Assembly: GCA_015680685.1 (NCBI GenBank)
Contig: MNCI01001919.1
Coordinates: forward strand, 656,952 to 720,951
Reading direction: 5' to 3'
From: Gnetum montanum
Taxonomy: Eukaryota; Streptophyta; Gnetopsida; Gnetales; Gnetaceae
DNA: 64,000 nucleotides
The position numbers and the translations under genes are program-made. Shown in pieces: positions 44,641 to 56,019 of this stretch (the stretch's first letter is position 1; every line of letters begins with the position of its first letter). The notes below the pieces were generated by a model, which was given only the letters and a program-made list of their open reading frames with translations, was not told where the DNA came from and ran no database searches.

Positions 44641-46790
44641 TCCCAACATATATCCAATTAAATATGGCATGAGTGAGCATAATAGTATGGATCCTAGGTG
44701 GTTTTGTTTGAAGGGAACTCAAAGGAATTTGATACAGAGGGAGATGGAGAAGCAAGGTTGCTAATTGCATGTATATGTGAGGGCTTAGGTGGACTATTGG
44801 ATTAGAAAAAGGTCTTTTTAATGATCTATTGTCCAAACCACCTAGTTGATGAACTAGTTATATATTAATAGCCCTGGTAGCATTGCGTTGCTATGGTTGG
44901 ACTAGAAGTTTACCCTGCATAGATGGAGTAGGTTGTAACTATGTTAAGGATGGAGGAACAGGTGCAAGAATAAGAGGAGGATAAGGATAAAAGATGGTAT
45001 TCCTTCTTGCATGTGGAGAATGGGTTCGATAATAGTTTGAAGCATAGTAGCAAGCTTGAAAAGTAGAAATGTAACTAGAAGAGTCACATGGAGACAAGGG
45101 TTGCTAAACATAATACTCGTATGGATTACGTTGTTTGTAAAGGTATTTCTACCTTAGCGATGCAAGTGCCCATGACTATGGTTGCTACCACTATTAATAC
45201 TACTCATATGGTTGTAGTTTAGTTCCACCTAGATAATACTGTTGTTGCTAACAGAACTACCTAGGATTACCTTGAGGATAAGGCAATGTTTTGGGTGTTT
45301 TCCTTCTTACTAGTCATGGATTCAGCGCATACACCCCAAACTCTTATAAGTGTGACACGATGGGATAACATCCTTTAGGATGTTCATATTGGTAGATGTC
45401 ACACCCACCATCATCATCAAATTTAGTCTTTGCAACTTCTCCTACTATAGCAATCTTTCCCTTACCCCTTTGATTGGCACATTTAACTTCCTTGCGTCTC
45501 CTGCGGTCATGATCACTACCCTATTCTTTGGACTCTTTAGAAATTTTTAGGATAGCTTGAAATCTACTATCCATGGAGTTCCATAACTAATCTACCGTAG
45601 CCAAAATTTTAGAGGTGCATTTTTGAATCAACAAGGTCTTATGATTCACCACCTCATCAAGTGATGATTCCTCCTCACTATCACAAAATTGAACCTCCCT
45701 CTTGCAAATGGAAGGATTGTGGTTGTACTCTTTGGAACTTTTGCATTTCCTCAACTCTTCTTCTTCTTTTGCTACCTGCTTGATTACACTATGGATCTAA
45801 TGGGCTCTTAATTCTAACAATCACCCTTGGGCATAGATACCAAGAGTTCTTCTAATTTCTGATCGGAGCCCATCTACAATGTGGTGAAGTTGTTCTAGTT
45901 GAAAATAACCATGGCTAGGACATCTACAAAATAAGAAATAGCGTCAACCCATGGCAGCATCCAAGGGTTCATGTGTCCCTTGCTTTCATCTTTGGATCTA
46001 CCTCCTCAAGTTAGACACTCAGAAGTATGTCTAATAGTTTTCATTAAATAGTTCAAGCATTGTACTCCATCATTTGATGGATTCCAATTGTAAGGACCAA
46101 CACTAGATTTTTGCTTCTTTAATGAGTGTCCTCGAAAATAGCTTAAGATTTTGCCAATCATTTTCTATATTTTGCAAGGCATAGACATTGTGGAAAGCTT
46201 GAAGATGATTCTACAGATATGAGTTATATCCCCCTTCGAACCTAGGGATACTATTCATGTCTAGCCTCTTGATTTGACTATCCTTAATGTGCCTTATAGG
46301 AATTCTCACTACCTCTACAATGTTTAGCATGCTTTGGGTAGTAAGCAAAGGCTCATCAAGGCCATGATTTTGGTTCCTACAATGCCCTCTACTACCCCTT
46401 AGTTCATGATAATGAATCTCTCTTGAATGCCTATGCCCTAGGTCTTGACTTGCCCAATGGTCGCTACGATCATCTCAATATTGTTGGTCATCTCCATCAT
46501 GATCACACCCCCTATGATTATGTTCAAAGCTAGAAGAGGAAGAAGATGATGACAAAGGTGAATAGGAAGGAGGACTAGCATCCTCACAATGCCTACCATC
46601 CCCTCTTCGATGGTCATGGACACGATCACTATCATGTTTCTTATTTGCATCCCTACCTTGACTCTCCTCCTTGGATCCTCCTTTGTCATTGGATCTATTT
46701 TTGCTAGAACCCAAATTATGGATCATGGATTATAGGTTCTAGTTTTGAATTCCTTCATAGAAGTCAAAGAGAGGAGTTTTGTTGAATGAA
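44641..46790 (-). pseudogene. gag: Element C gag
   Basis: A Ser/Asp/His/Arg-rich N-terminal stretch (46475-46726: KDRSNDKGGSKEESQGRD-like, with an S-S-S-S run) precedes the gag core (about 45650-46330): LHHIVDGLRSEIRRTLGIYA, VIKQVAKEEEELRK, homologous to N1 gag 10509-10982. A Cys/His-containing region near 45330-45420 could be a degenerate zinc knuckle. Followed by a Pro/Tyr/Gln-rich tail and the protease. Many stops and shifts. Confidence 0.75.
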
Positions 46791-47356
46791 AAACCCCCAT
46801 AGAAGGATTCTCCACCATATTTTTGGTACAGTAGGTATGGGGAATCATTGAACTACTTCCCCTTCATAGATTCGTAGCACTGTTCTAGGTATCAATCCCT
46901 TAGACATTGTGCCTTAGTGGGATGATAATCCCTAGCATTACTATCCTACACAATGTACTCAGCATGAAGTCCTTGGAGGCCCAAATGCATAAGAGCTTGC
47001 TAGAGCATCATAGGAACAGATCAATCGAGTGGTAACATAATGTTGTCCTCCATGTCTCACCACCACAATAGTTCATCCTAGTGTAGGATGATAGTGAAGC
47101 TAGGTACATACTCATCAAGATGAGCATATACCACTCTATATTGTTGGGACATCTACTAATGTACTTTGTCAGACTTAGGTGGAGAATCATTCCTGTGAGA
47201 AGAAGACATCTTGTGTTAGGAAATAAAAATGCAATGTGCTTCATAAAATTGTTGTAGTAATTTTAATGTATGATATGAATCTATGGTTTGTTCCAATGAT
47301 CTTGAATAATTTTTCACTAAGTCCTAGATAGCACATGTAACAACTAAAAGCTCCCT
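46791..47356 (-). other. Element C 5' leader and gag start region
   Basis: Mostly without a readable frame. It corresponds to the leader and the first part of gag in N1 (11340-11665) but is more decayed. Confidence 0.45.
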
Positions 47357-47369
47357 GGCAACGATGCTA
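47357..47369 (-). other. Element C primer binding site, decayed tRNA-Asp type
   Basis: TAGCATCGTTGCC on the - strand, next to the LTR; three changes from TGGCGCCGTTGCC. Position matches N1. Confidence 0.7.
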
Positions 47370-47370
47370 A

Positions 47371-48250
47371 CGATGAGTAGTAAGGTACCCCTACGCCTAA
47401 CCATATGAATCACAAGCATTCACATGCGATCCGATTGAATTCTATAGATCGTAAGTTCTTAAGTATACTAGTTCTAAGACATGAAATCTAATTGTGACAA
47501 TTGTTGTCTTCTCAACTACACCTATGGAGCTTAATTGTATGGTTAAGTGTAATTGAGGCACATGATTTTTATTATTTTGTATTTTATTTTTCTACGATTA
47601 AGAACAAGTTGAAACTTAATTTATGAACCAATCTAACTAATCTAGCTGCTAATTAATAACTCACTATCCTAACATAAGTATTTGATACCACTTTCTATGC
47701 ACATCCTAAAGACGTATAACACTACTAGGTTACAAAACGTTGAGTGTTGCTAGGATTATCAAGAGTCATACGCATGCTCAAAGTAATCATACTTATGTGC
47801 TTGATTGATTTCTGCTTAACCAAAATAGCTTACTTTAGTTTAATTACTTGGGAGCATCAAAGGAAATTGCATAAAATGTTAAATGTATAAATAAAATATT
47901 TAAGCTAGCCAAGGTGCTACAAGGTTTGATCAGAAAGCTCATTTTATCGCCATACACACTATCGTGCTTAGGTACAATAGTGCTCAAATAAAGATCCATA
48001 CACTCAATGACTTTTGCTATGGAAACTTTAGAAAATATTCTAACTCTAGAAAAAAGAAATTGCAAGAGCTCTTCTATGCTATGACAAAAACTCTCTGGAA
48101 ACCGTGTGCCCAAGCACTATATTTATAGGTTGGAACATACCCTATGATATCAAATATCAAAAATCACTTCTTGGAACCCGATATTGGATACTCAACATTG
48201 TGGCTCCAATATTAGATATCCAATATTAGAGCCCTGCAAAATATGATGCA
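47371..48250 (-). repeat. Element C 5' LTR
   Basis: CGATGAGTAGTAAGGTACCC to GATGCA. TATAAATA on the - strand at 48120-48127, then an AT-rich array of GATATC/GATATTGG/CCAATATTAG words (48144-48235), the same layout as N1 with different, CpG-free words. Confidence 0.85.
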
Positions 48251-48252
48251 TC

Positions 48253-48343
48253 CATTAATATACATGAAAATGTAAATATTAACTAAAGACATTAAGAGTA
48301 AATTGCATGGAAAGTAAACCTAATCTAAGTCAAAGTGTTGCAA
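48253..48343 (+). repeat. 92-bp direct repeat flanking element C, right copy
   Basis: Counterpart of 38374-38465, ending TCAAAGTGTTGCAA; continues as the rest of solo LTR S. Confidence 0.8.
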
Positions 48344-48783
48344 TGAATAGGAATAAATCTTGATCTTATTATCATTCATGGAATGTGTCTAGGTACATTG
48401 CCACTTGAATAAGACATCATACAATTGAGTCAAATCCACACTGTAGGCACTCACTAACTGTTTTCTAAGACTATGAAATAAAACTGCAAGAGTCTAGCTA
48501 CAAAATGACCAAAATATTACCAATACATGGTGAGAGCATGTTCATTTATAGGCAAAAACACACACTACATTGACATATATGCATCAATGCATCAACACAT
48601 GTGCCAACTAGAACATGTTAATTCATACGCATGAATGGGGGTAACTACAATATCACATCTACAACATCATAGATGCAATGTAGCATCTACAATGTAGTAT
48701 CCATTTGAGACACACCGATAGGGATGCTACAATGTAGATGCAATGTAACATCTATGATATCTTAGCTAGCTGATGCTTCATCA

Positions 48784-51570
48784 ATAGCCCTAGAAAATTG
48801 GCCTTAAGGAAGAAGGAAACAACCATAACAATACCAACAACCTTAAGAACAAAATGCCAAGGTGATCCATGCTACTAGGCCATTACAAGAGAAGCCCAAG
48901 GTAGAATATATCCATCAAATTTCTACATCAAAGATAGGAAAATCTAGGAAGGACAAGGTTCCAAGACCATAACCTAACTTAAAGATCACACTCACAAAGG
49001 TCTACATGGAGAAGATCCATAGCAAGAAAGTTTAAAGCACCATTCATTAGAAGCTAAACTTCAAATCTTTCCTAGAGTTGGCACTAGAAGAGATTAGAAC
49101 ATAATTACAAGGGTATCCTCTATGATCCATCCTCTCCATTAGTGGAGAATGGTACCTAAGAGATACTTAACTTTTTTTTAACAACTAACAAGGACATGTG
49201 GCCATAAAAATTAAGGATATCATCATCTCTCACATGATTGATGTAATTTTAGAGGTCCTTGATTTACCAAAAACTGGGGTAAAACTAGTAAAAATATTGA
49301 CACAAGTAGACCCTAAGGCTAAGAAAGAATGGGTCTAGTGGTGCTATGGAGTAGACCATAAGGAGTATGGTGCCTTGAAAAAATAAAAGCAATCCTATCT
49401 CAAGATTGCAACCTATCATCTCAATCTCAAAGTGAGGCTAACCAAGGTGACTACCTTCTCTACCAAGGCATGTGTGTCTCTAAATAAGAAATTCTAGGTT
49501 AACCTATTTCAACTCATCTTCCTTAAGATCAAGAAATAATTTAAGGAAAATGAGAAGGATAGAAAGATATTCCCCTTTCCTTTCCTCATCAAAAAGACTC
49601 TGCAAAAGGGAAGGAATAGCTTGCTATACTAATGATGTGGTCCTAGTGATTCTAAAATATGATGGCAAGAGATGATAAAGGATAAAGAGCTCACCAAGCT
49701 TCAAGAAAAAGAGTTGACACCACCACTACCACTTGTAGCATTAGAGATGACACCTAAAATGTTGACAATTGTTGAATATCTAAGGAAACTTAGGAAACAA
49801 TAGTTGCAACAACAAGTCATCATACATGGTGGTGAATCCTCTATGTGTTGACTGGCTATGAGTCACTTGATTAAGGTTACAAGGACCATCAATTGGCTAA
49901 GGGATGAAATGGATCTACTATTTTGCTCACAAAGAAACTAGGCTCTTGTTCACTCTAATTCTAATGCTAGAGAAGTCATGGTATCCATACTAGGACAATC
50001 ATTTCCTAAAATATTTGGGAATAAAATAACCTTCTATGATGCTAGAATAAGGAGATGGAGCAACAATCCTAGTCATGCCACATAAGGACCATGAGACTAT
50101 AGCAAAAGTGGTGGTAGATAGGATTGGGGAAGCATTGAGCACTCCTATAGCATCTATCCCTGATGTTTTTCCATAGTAAATGTTCAAATATTTGCATGAG
50201 CTATAAGTAAAGAAATGAGTGTAGCCCAACATAATAAAGAATGAGAGTGATTGGTTGAGATCATGCAACCAATTCTAAAAATCTTCAATCTTTTGGAAGA
50301 TATTTCAGCAACCCAAACATAGCTTCTTGAGACAACAGGAAAGCTACTAATTAAAAATGCACAACTCAAGGAGGCCACCATTATCAATTGATGGTTGGCC
50401 ACTAAGGTTGCAGAACTCAAAGCTTGTTTATCAAATCCCATCATTCTCAAGCCAAAACTTATAAGGGATAAAGCTTTTCAACAACTTCAATAAAGATTTC
50501 AAGAGGACTAAAATGTAAAAGAAATGACGATCTTTGATGCATTACTATCCAAAGCAATGATGAATTCTTCCAACCATGACCTTCAAATAGTTTACAAAGA
50601 AAATCTTGTACTAACTTAAGAGAATCTCCTACAAAATGCTAAACAACAAAAGGACTAGATGGCCTAATACATTCACCAATAGTAGGATTAGCTTGCCAAG
50701 GTGAACTTAGACATAAGAAGGTTAGATATAGAAAACAGAAATCTCTTCATGAAGGATTGTCGTGTTGTTCACCAAAAGACTATAATTGAGATTACCACCT
50801 AGAAGAACAAGACCTTGAAGTATAAAAGAGTTAAGAACCATTATAGGAACTAGGTCAAAATGCTCAAAGAAATAAGTAAGAAAGAAAACAAACTAGTGAA
50901 GGAAAAAGTGAATGAAACCCTCTAGTAACTCTAGCAAAGAGGCAATGTATAGTAATCCATCTTTGATGATTGTAATGCCTACAACTAGGATGAGATCTAC
51001 TTGAAGGCATTGCAAATCAACAAGATAATGAAATACATGGAACTAGTCAACCTATGGTACACAAACTTAGTGATGTTAATAATGGGGAGGCCAAGAATAG
51101 AATTGGAGAAGCAAGTAGCCAACTCCTACCTCCTCTATTAGGTAGCATTCAATCTTTATAAAGAGATAAAATAAAAATTGTAGGTAGCCAATGTGGAGCT
51201 TGAAGTTCTCAAGAGTAAATTCACAAATCAGAGATCAATTGCTAAGAAACTGGCCAGAAGAATTAATGACTACCAAGAGCTATGGAACCTTGTCCATATG
51301 TTTAACTTCAAATGTAAATAGTTTGTAGCCTAGTTTGTTAATATAAAAGAGATGTTTCCAAAATTTTTTTGCTCATAGGATATACCAACATTAGCTCATC
51401 TAGGAAAAGTTTCCTAGATCATCCATGACCCACATAGCAAAGAGGAAAAAATGAAGGCACTTCTAAGTGCCTTTCAATTTTAGTAGAATAGCTAGGTAGC
51501 CTAGACCTCTAGTAGGTCAAGAACGTGATGAAGGATCCTCTACATCATAGGAGCCTTCACCTCTAAGCAT
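48784..51570 (+). pseudogene. Element A ORF2, main part (large non-pol protein with coiled coil)
   Basis: Resumes the ORF2 cut at 37915. Although full of stops, it aligns by eye with ORF2 of D and N1: a segment GATILVMPHKDHETIAKVVV with DRIGEAL at about 50055-50130 corresponds to the V-V-T-D-H region of the others, a long K/E/N/L-rich coiled-coil-like stretch covers about 50450-51300, and the C-terminal block around 51330-51480 matches the conserved C-P-W...I...D-L...E-E-K-x-x-A-L-L motif. I see no transmembrane segment or signal peptide, so it does not look like an envelope gene. Role unknown; see the N1 and D copies for the better-preserved N-terminal domain. Confidence 0.65.
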
Positions 51571-51814
51571 GATGTAAAGATCTCATCTCATTTTACTCCA
51601 TCTGGCTAACACTAGCAAAATTTTGCTAGATTATCCAAATTCTTTGTACCTGTTACAAATTTTTGTATCCATAGCAATTATATGAAAAAACGGCAATCAA
51701 GAGTTTTCTATTCATTGGAGTTAGTCAGTCAATTCCATACTTCTCCAAATTTTGTAAGCAACTCCGTCCCATTTTGTTCACTCAAGGATGAGTTTTTAGT
51801 TAATCATGTGGGTA
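51571..51814 (+). other. Element A 3' untranslated end with polypurine-type tract
   Basis: Short non-coding link from ORF2 to the 3' LTR. The last 37 bases (CTCAAGGATGAGTTTTTAGT and following, ending GTGGGTA at 51808-51814) match the reverse complements of the equivalent sites in N1 (4969-5005) and D (55774-55810), so this family end-sequence is conserved. The GTGGGTA run is the likely plus-strand primer site. Confidence 0.6.
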
Positions 51815-52090
51815 TGATGAAGTCTTAATAAGTCAACTACGTCAATGCATACTCATCGAGGCATCTACATTAGCGCATCTTTTGATGTGTTAGCACATAT
51901 GTGTTAATGTTGATTTTCCCTAAGCGTATATAAATGCATACACCTATAATAGTCCTATCAATTATCTATAAAATATCCTATAAATAACTAATAGAGATGC
52001 TATAAAACCCTAGGATTTTGGATTTAACCTTGATTTACTAACTTAAAAGGATGTAGAAAATTAGATAAAAATTATTAATTAGAACCATAA
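51815..52090 (+). repeat. Element A 3' LTR, recognisable start only
   Basis: Begins TGATGA, directly after the conserved purine tract, as expected for this family (TGATGAG...CTCATCA ends in N1). A word-rich stretch (CATC/GATG words, 51840-51920) precedes a TATA-like box TATATAAA at 51927-51934, the same order as in the other LTRs. Beyond about 52090 I can no longer follow it. Confidence 0.55.
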
Positions 52091-54837
52091 GTATAGTAGA
52101 ATAATATAGCATAAAAAAATTTTATGATACNGAAAAATGTTCCTTACAATCTCATGGTGCTAATGGTATAGATGGAAAATTCATATCTATTATNTAGTAG
52201 AATAATATAGCATAAAAAAATTTTATGATACCCTCATATATAATTAAATAAAATTTATTTAGATAAAATTAGAATTTTTCATAGCCACAAAAANTATAAA
52301 GATATTATTTTTCAACTTCAAAAGGTCCATGTTGTATAGAATTGATTGACCTTTAGTTGCATGTTCTTCTTTCAATCATTCCCTACCTACTTCGGGCTCT
52401 CTACATTGAAATGCAAAAGGAGTCAGAACTCAAATAAGAAAAATTATTATATTTCCTTCTTCATGGAGCATAAAGTTTCTTAACCAAAAGTCTCAAGTTA
52501 TAAGCTAGACAAAGGTTTCCATCAAAATATTCAAAAATGTTTCCAAGTTTAGAAATGTTGAAAATTTTCTAAAAATTCAAAGAATGTATATTTTATCCAG
52601 GAATCTTCAAAGGCTAGATCTTAGTTATCCTCACTACCAAAGGGACTCATTGATAGCTCTTGGAATAACCTCACTACTATCATCAAATTATCCTTTAAAT
52701 TATTTTAATATCCAAGAATATCACAAATTTTTATAGCAAAAATCCAAAGAAAACTCACCAACAACTCTTGGAATAACCTCACTACTATCATTAGATTATC
52801 CTTGTGATCCCAAACAAATCATTCATGGTTAGGTCTTGGCAATAACCTCACTACTAACATCCTCAACGTCCAAGGCACATGTACCATCAAAAAGATAGGT
52901 CTTGAATATGCCTCATCGTACACCACTAAATGCAACTGCTCACTGTCATGGTCTCAACTAAATCCATAGCCTCACATGACCTTAAGAATCAAAATCCAGG
53001 GTAGTAAATCCATCCAACAACCCTTGTTCCTATAGTGTGGATCCCACTAAAGAACACTCCACTACTAGATGTAGATGGGGGCATCTAAAAGATTCATGGC
53101 TCCCACTACCAACTTAGAAAAATTGATCCCATAAATGCTATTATTTTATTCCAAAAATCCAAAAGGTGTCTAAAATGACCAAAAATTCATAAAAGCTCAA
53201 ATTCCACAAAATTCTTATAAGATCATATTTATGTCATGAGTTGAACCAAAGACCATGTTCATATTAAAAACTAATTCAAAATAATCATAAATATCCAAAA
53301 AAGAAGGTTGGGAAAAGTTTCCACAATTCCATAAATTTTCCAAAAGATAAAAGAAGGTATGGACAAGATTAAAATATTATTTTACTTTAAAATAGGACCA
53401 AAATGAAAAAAATTTGATAGAATCTTGGCATAATATTTAAAATCATAAAAGAATAGCAAAAGATCATAAAGTAAAAAGGAGGAATAGAAAATCCAAAACA
53501 AAATAGGATGGCCACATAAAAAGAAAAGTAGAATAAACTTTCTTACTTGTGCTAGCAAAGCTTCCACAATCTTGTTAGCATCTTCCTTTTCTACTCAAAG
53601 CTCTTAATTTTTTTTTTACTTTTCTTAACCCATCACACTCAAAACCCTTCTATAAACTATGATGATATATAACTAAAGTCATCATCTAGTTATAAGAAGA
53701 AGAATAGAAGAAACCAAACTCAAATTGGCTTCAAAATGAAGAAAAAGGAGCAAAAAAACATCTTTTAGAAAAAATGTGATGAAATATAGTTTTGAAAAAT
53801 GATGGTTTTGAAACCAAATAGCAGCAAATAACAAGCGGCAGATAGGCACCAGGAGAAAATGTGAGGTCCTTATAAACTTCCTAACTTTTATATAAGCTTA
53901 TAAGCTTATATATATTTTCCATTTTTGGCAAAAGGTGTCACACAAGTGAACATGCTTTTTCTGCTATTGACTTTTTCAAAAAATTTAATTTTACATAAAC
54001 AATTTTATAAGTTGTTTTTCCATTTTCTCTCTCTAGCAATACCATCAATGTTAAACCTCTTATAATATGCACACTAAGACTTCAAATCAAATTTTGTTTA
54101 AACCTACAAAATTATTATCAAGTGCACTACCTAATCATATGTTAAAATCTCACCTAAGGTTAAATTATCATAATCACCCAGTTCAAATGCTAAAACTTTT
54201 AGGGTATTTTAGTAAACTATAAAATGTGGTATCTCAAGAAATGTAACTCCGATTCTAGTGAACTAAGGATCAAAGTCTACATTTTTGAACATTCTAAATA
54301 CATTTGTAAGGTTAGATTTTTGGTAGAACATCATTCTAAGGTATTTTCTTAACAAAGTTGATTTATGCAATATTAAATTATAATTAAAAATTAGCTTCAA
54401 ATCTTAGTTTAATGACAAAAAACAAGGGATATGATTTGGGTAGGATGAGGGTTCAAAATTGCTCCATGAACCAAGCATTATTTAATTATATATGTATAAT
54501 AAAAATAAAAGATGCATAACTAGATGTACATAATAAATCATAAATGTACATAATTGAATATTCATAGACAAATACTTGTAAAGGCATAATAATAAATAAA
54601 AAGAAAAATTTCCACAAGTAATTAGATTTCAACATTTAATCATAGAATATTTAGAAGATCTATGATTGAGCTTAAATAGTGGTGAAAAAGAGGATAGAAA
54701 ATTTTAACAAAACACCCTAACAAGTAAATGGCATTCACTAGATAGAAAATTAATAACAACAATAATAATAATAAGCGTAATAATAATAAGCTAATCTATT
54801 GAAACATATCTAACAACATTAAAAAAATAATCACATG
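52091..54837. other. Unidentified non-coding region between A and D
   Basis: No gene, LTR ends or known domain recognised. AT-rich, with a 36-bp near-exact duplication around isolated Ns (52093-52129 and 52197-52232), three copies of a GGAATAACCTCACTACTA-containing segment (52653-52870) and an AATAATAATAAGC microsatellite near 54755-54792. Some may be the far end of the A 3' LTR or the flank of A. Confidence 0.5.
52653..52871. repeat. Three spaced copies of a TTGG(A/C)ATAACCTCACTACTA segment
   Basis: CTCTTGGAATAACCTCACTA at about 52658 and 52765, and GTCTTGGCAATAACCTCACT at about 52833, each followed by a CATC/CATT and TTATCC-like stretch. Copy spacing about 107 and 68 bp. Confidence 0.7.
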
Positions 54838-55773
54838 TAATGACTAGCAAGGTACCTCTACACCCAACCATACGAATCACAAGCGTTCACGTACGATATG
54901 GTCAAATTCCATAGACTTTGTAGTTTCTGGTGCACTAGTCGTCTAGGAAGTGAATCTTTGCCTTAAGGTCAATCGTTGTCTTCCCAATTACACTTGTGAC
55001 GTACACTAGTAGGGTTAAGTGTAATTGAGGCATCTAATTTTTATCATTTTATATTTTATGGTTTGGTATTCTAAGGGAGATAAAAGTGATTGGATTACCT
55101 AATTTAAATTAACTAATTAACTATTCTCTAACTAGTCCTAACATAAGCATCCAATCCCACTTTCTGTACATGTCTTGAACCCACGTATCCACTATTGGGT
55201 GATCAAGCACTATGCTACTAGGTGTACCAAGTGATAATGTTATTGGGCTTACCAATCAAATACATGTTATGCTTGAAGTGGTCATACTTATGTGTTTAAT
55301 CTATCTTGCTTAATTGCTTCATTAACTTAATTACTGGAAACATTTAATAAATCATTGAAAACATTAAATAAATAACTAAAAACATTAAATGCATGAATAA
55401 AATATTTAATCTATCCAAAGTGCTACAAGGTTTATCATAAATCTCATCTTTATTGTCACACACACTGTCATGCTCAAGTACAACAATGCTCGAATAAAGA
55501 TCCATACACTCAATGACTCCTATTGAGGGTACTTAGGAGAAAAATTATAACTTTCAAATGGAAGAACTATAAGAATTTTTCTACAACTAAAATCTCTATT
55601 TCCATAAATGTGGCTGGTAGGCATGTATTTATAGCCAAAAACATACACTACATTAATGGGGCCTCATCAAAGCATATTATGATGCATCAACTAGGCCTCA
55701 TTGATGAGGCCCAGTTAATGAGGCTGCATAGATGAGGCCTCATTAATGCAGCCAACCAAACTATGATTCATCA
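54838..55773 (-). repeat. Element D 3' LTR
   Basis: TAATGACTAGCAAGGTACCT...CTATGATTCATCA. TATAAATA (- strand) at 55626-55633, then a GAGGCCTC/GATGAGGCC array (55652-55752): GGGGCCTCATCAA, TTGATGAGGCCC, TTAATGAGGC, GATGAGGCCTCATTAATG. Followed by the conserved purine-tract end sequence 55774-55810. Confidence 0.88.
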
Positions 55774-55810
55774 TATCCTCATGACTGAATGAAAACTTGT
55801 CCTCAAGTTC
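55774..55810 (-). other. Element D polypurine-type tract and conserved 3' end
   Basis: AACTTGAGGACAAGTTTTCA ... ATGAGGATA on the - strand directly before the LTR; matches N1 4969-5005. Confidence 0.65.
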
Positions 55811-56019
55811 TTCTACAAAATTGAGAAGGTATGGGATTATTAACTAACTTTTCTCAAACAAAATAGACTAATTGACTTGACAAAAAATGAAGTGCCTGAG
55901 TGTACGAATCAACACATTACAAAAAATGATGGTGTTTAGGGCACAAAATTGAACACCATGACATGACTCTTCAAAATTAGATAGCATGTTCCCTGATGGC
56001 ATGAATTTTAGTGAAGAAG

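Larger units (their letters stand above)
38466..48250 (-). mobile_element. Element C: Tat/Athila-type Ty3/gypsy retrotransposon with gag and pol
   Basis: LTRs at 38466-39195 (right part lost in a gap) and 47371-48250. On the - strand: primer site, gag, protease, RT, RNase H, integrase, spacer. The left LTR begins at a point equivalent to base 31 of the other LTR, so its first 30 bases are missing. ORF2 is not visible; spacer sequence just right of the gap (39956-40080) matches the D spacer about 1 kb beyond ORF2, so ORF2 is either deleted or hidden in the gap. All domains carry stops. Confidence 0.85.
37916..48783 (-). mobile_element. Solo LTR S of a Tat/Athila-type element, split by element C
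   Basis: Starts TGATGAGTGACAAG and ends GCTTCATCA, flanked by ACAGC (37911-37915) and ATAGC (48784-48788). Its two halves (37916-38465, and about 48251-48783) overlap by about 92 bp around C. No primer site, gag or pol of its own lies between them, and both flanks are ORF2 of A, so it is a solo LTR left by LTR-LTR recombination. The right half contains GCATCAATGCATCAAC- and GATGCAATGTAGCATC-type words (48580-48770) upstream of a TATAAATG box (- strand, near 48541-48549). Confidence 0.75.
1..52090 (+). mobile_element. Element A: old Tat/Athila-type Ty3/gypsy retrotransposon, host of the nested insertions
   Basis: The oldest element seen; its left part lies outside the window. In + order I read the RT tail, RNase H, integrase (interrupted by B), integrase C-terminus, a long non-coding spacer, a downstream ORF2 (interrupted by solo LTR S) and the start of a 3' LTR. 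The pieces rejoin well: integrase stops at 1310 and resumes at 35192, and ORF2 stops at 37915 and resumes in frame at 48784 after one copy of the target duplication. Spacer and ORF2 match those of D and N1 in order. The right end near 52090 is uncertain because the 3' LTR loses recognisable similarity there. Heavily decayed and surely immobile. Confidence 0.75.

Noticed and set aside
53382-53567. 61-codon - strand ORF in the unidentified region
   Set aside because: AT-rich, Phe/Leu-rich composition expected by chance; no domain or conserved neighbour.
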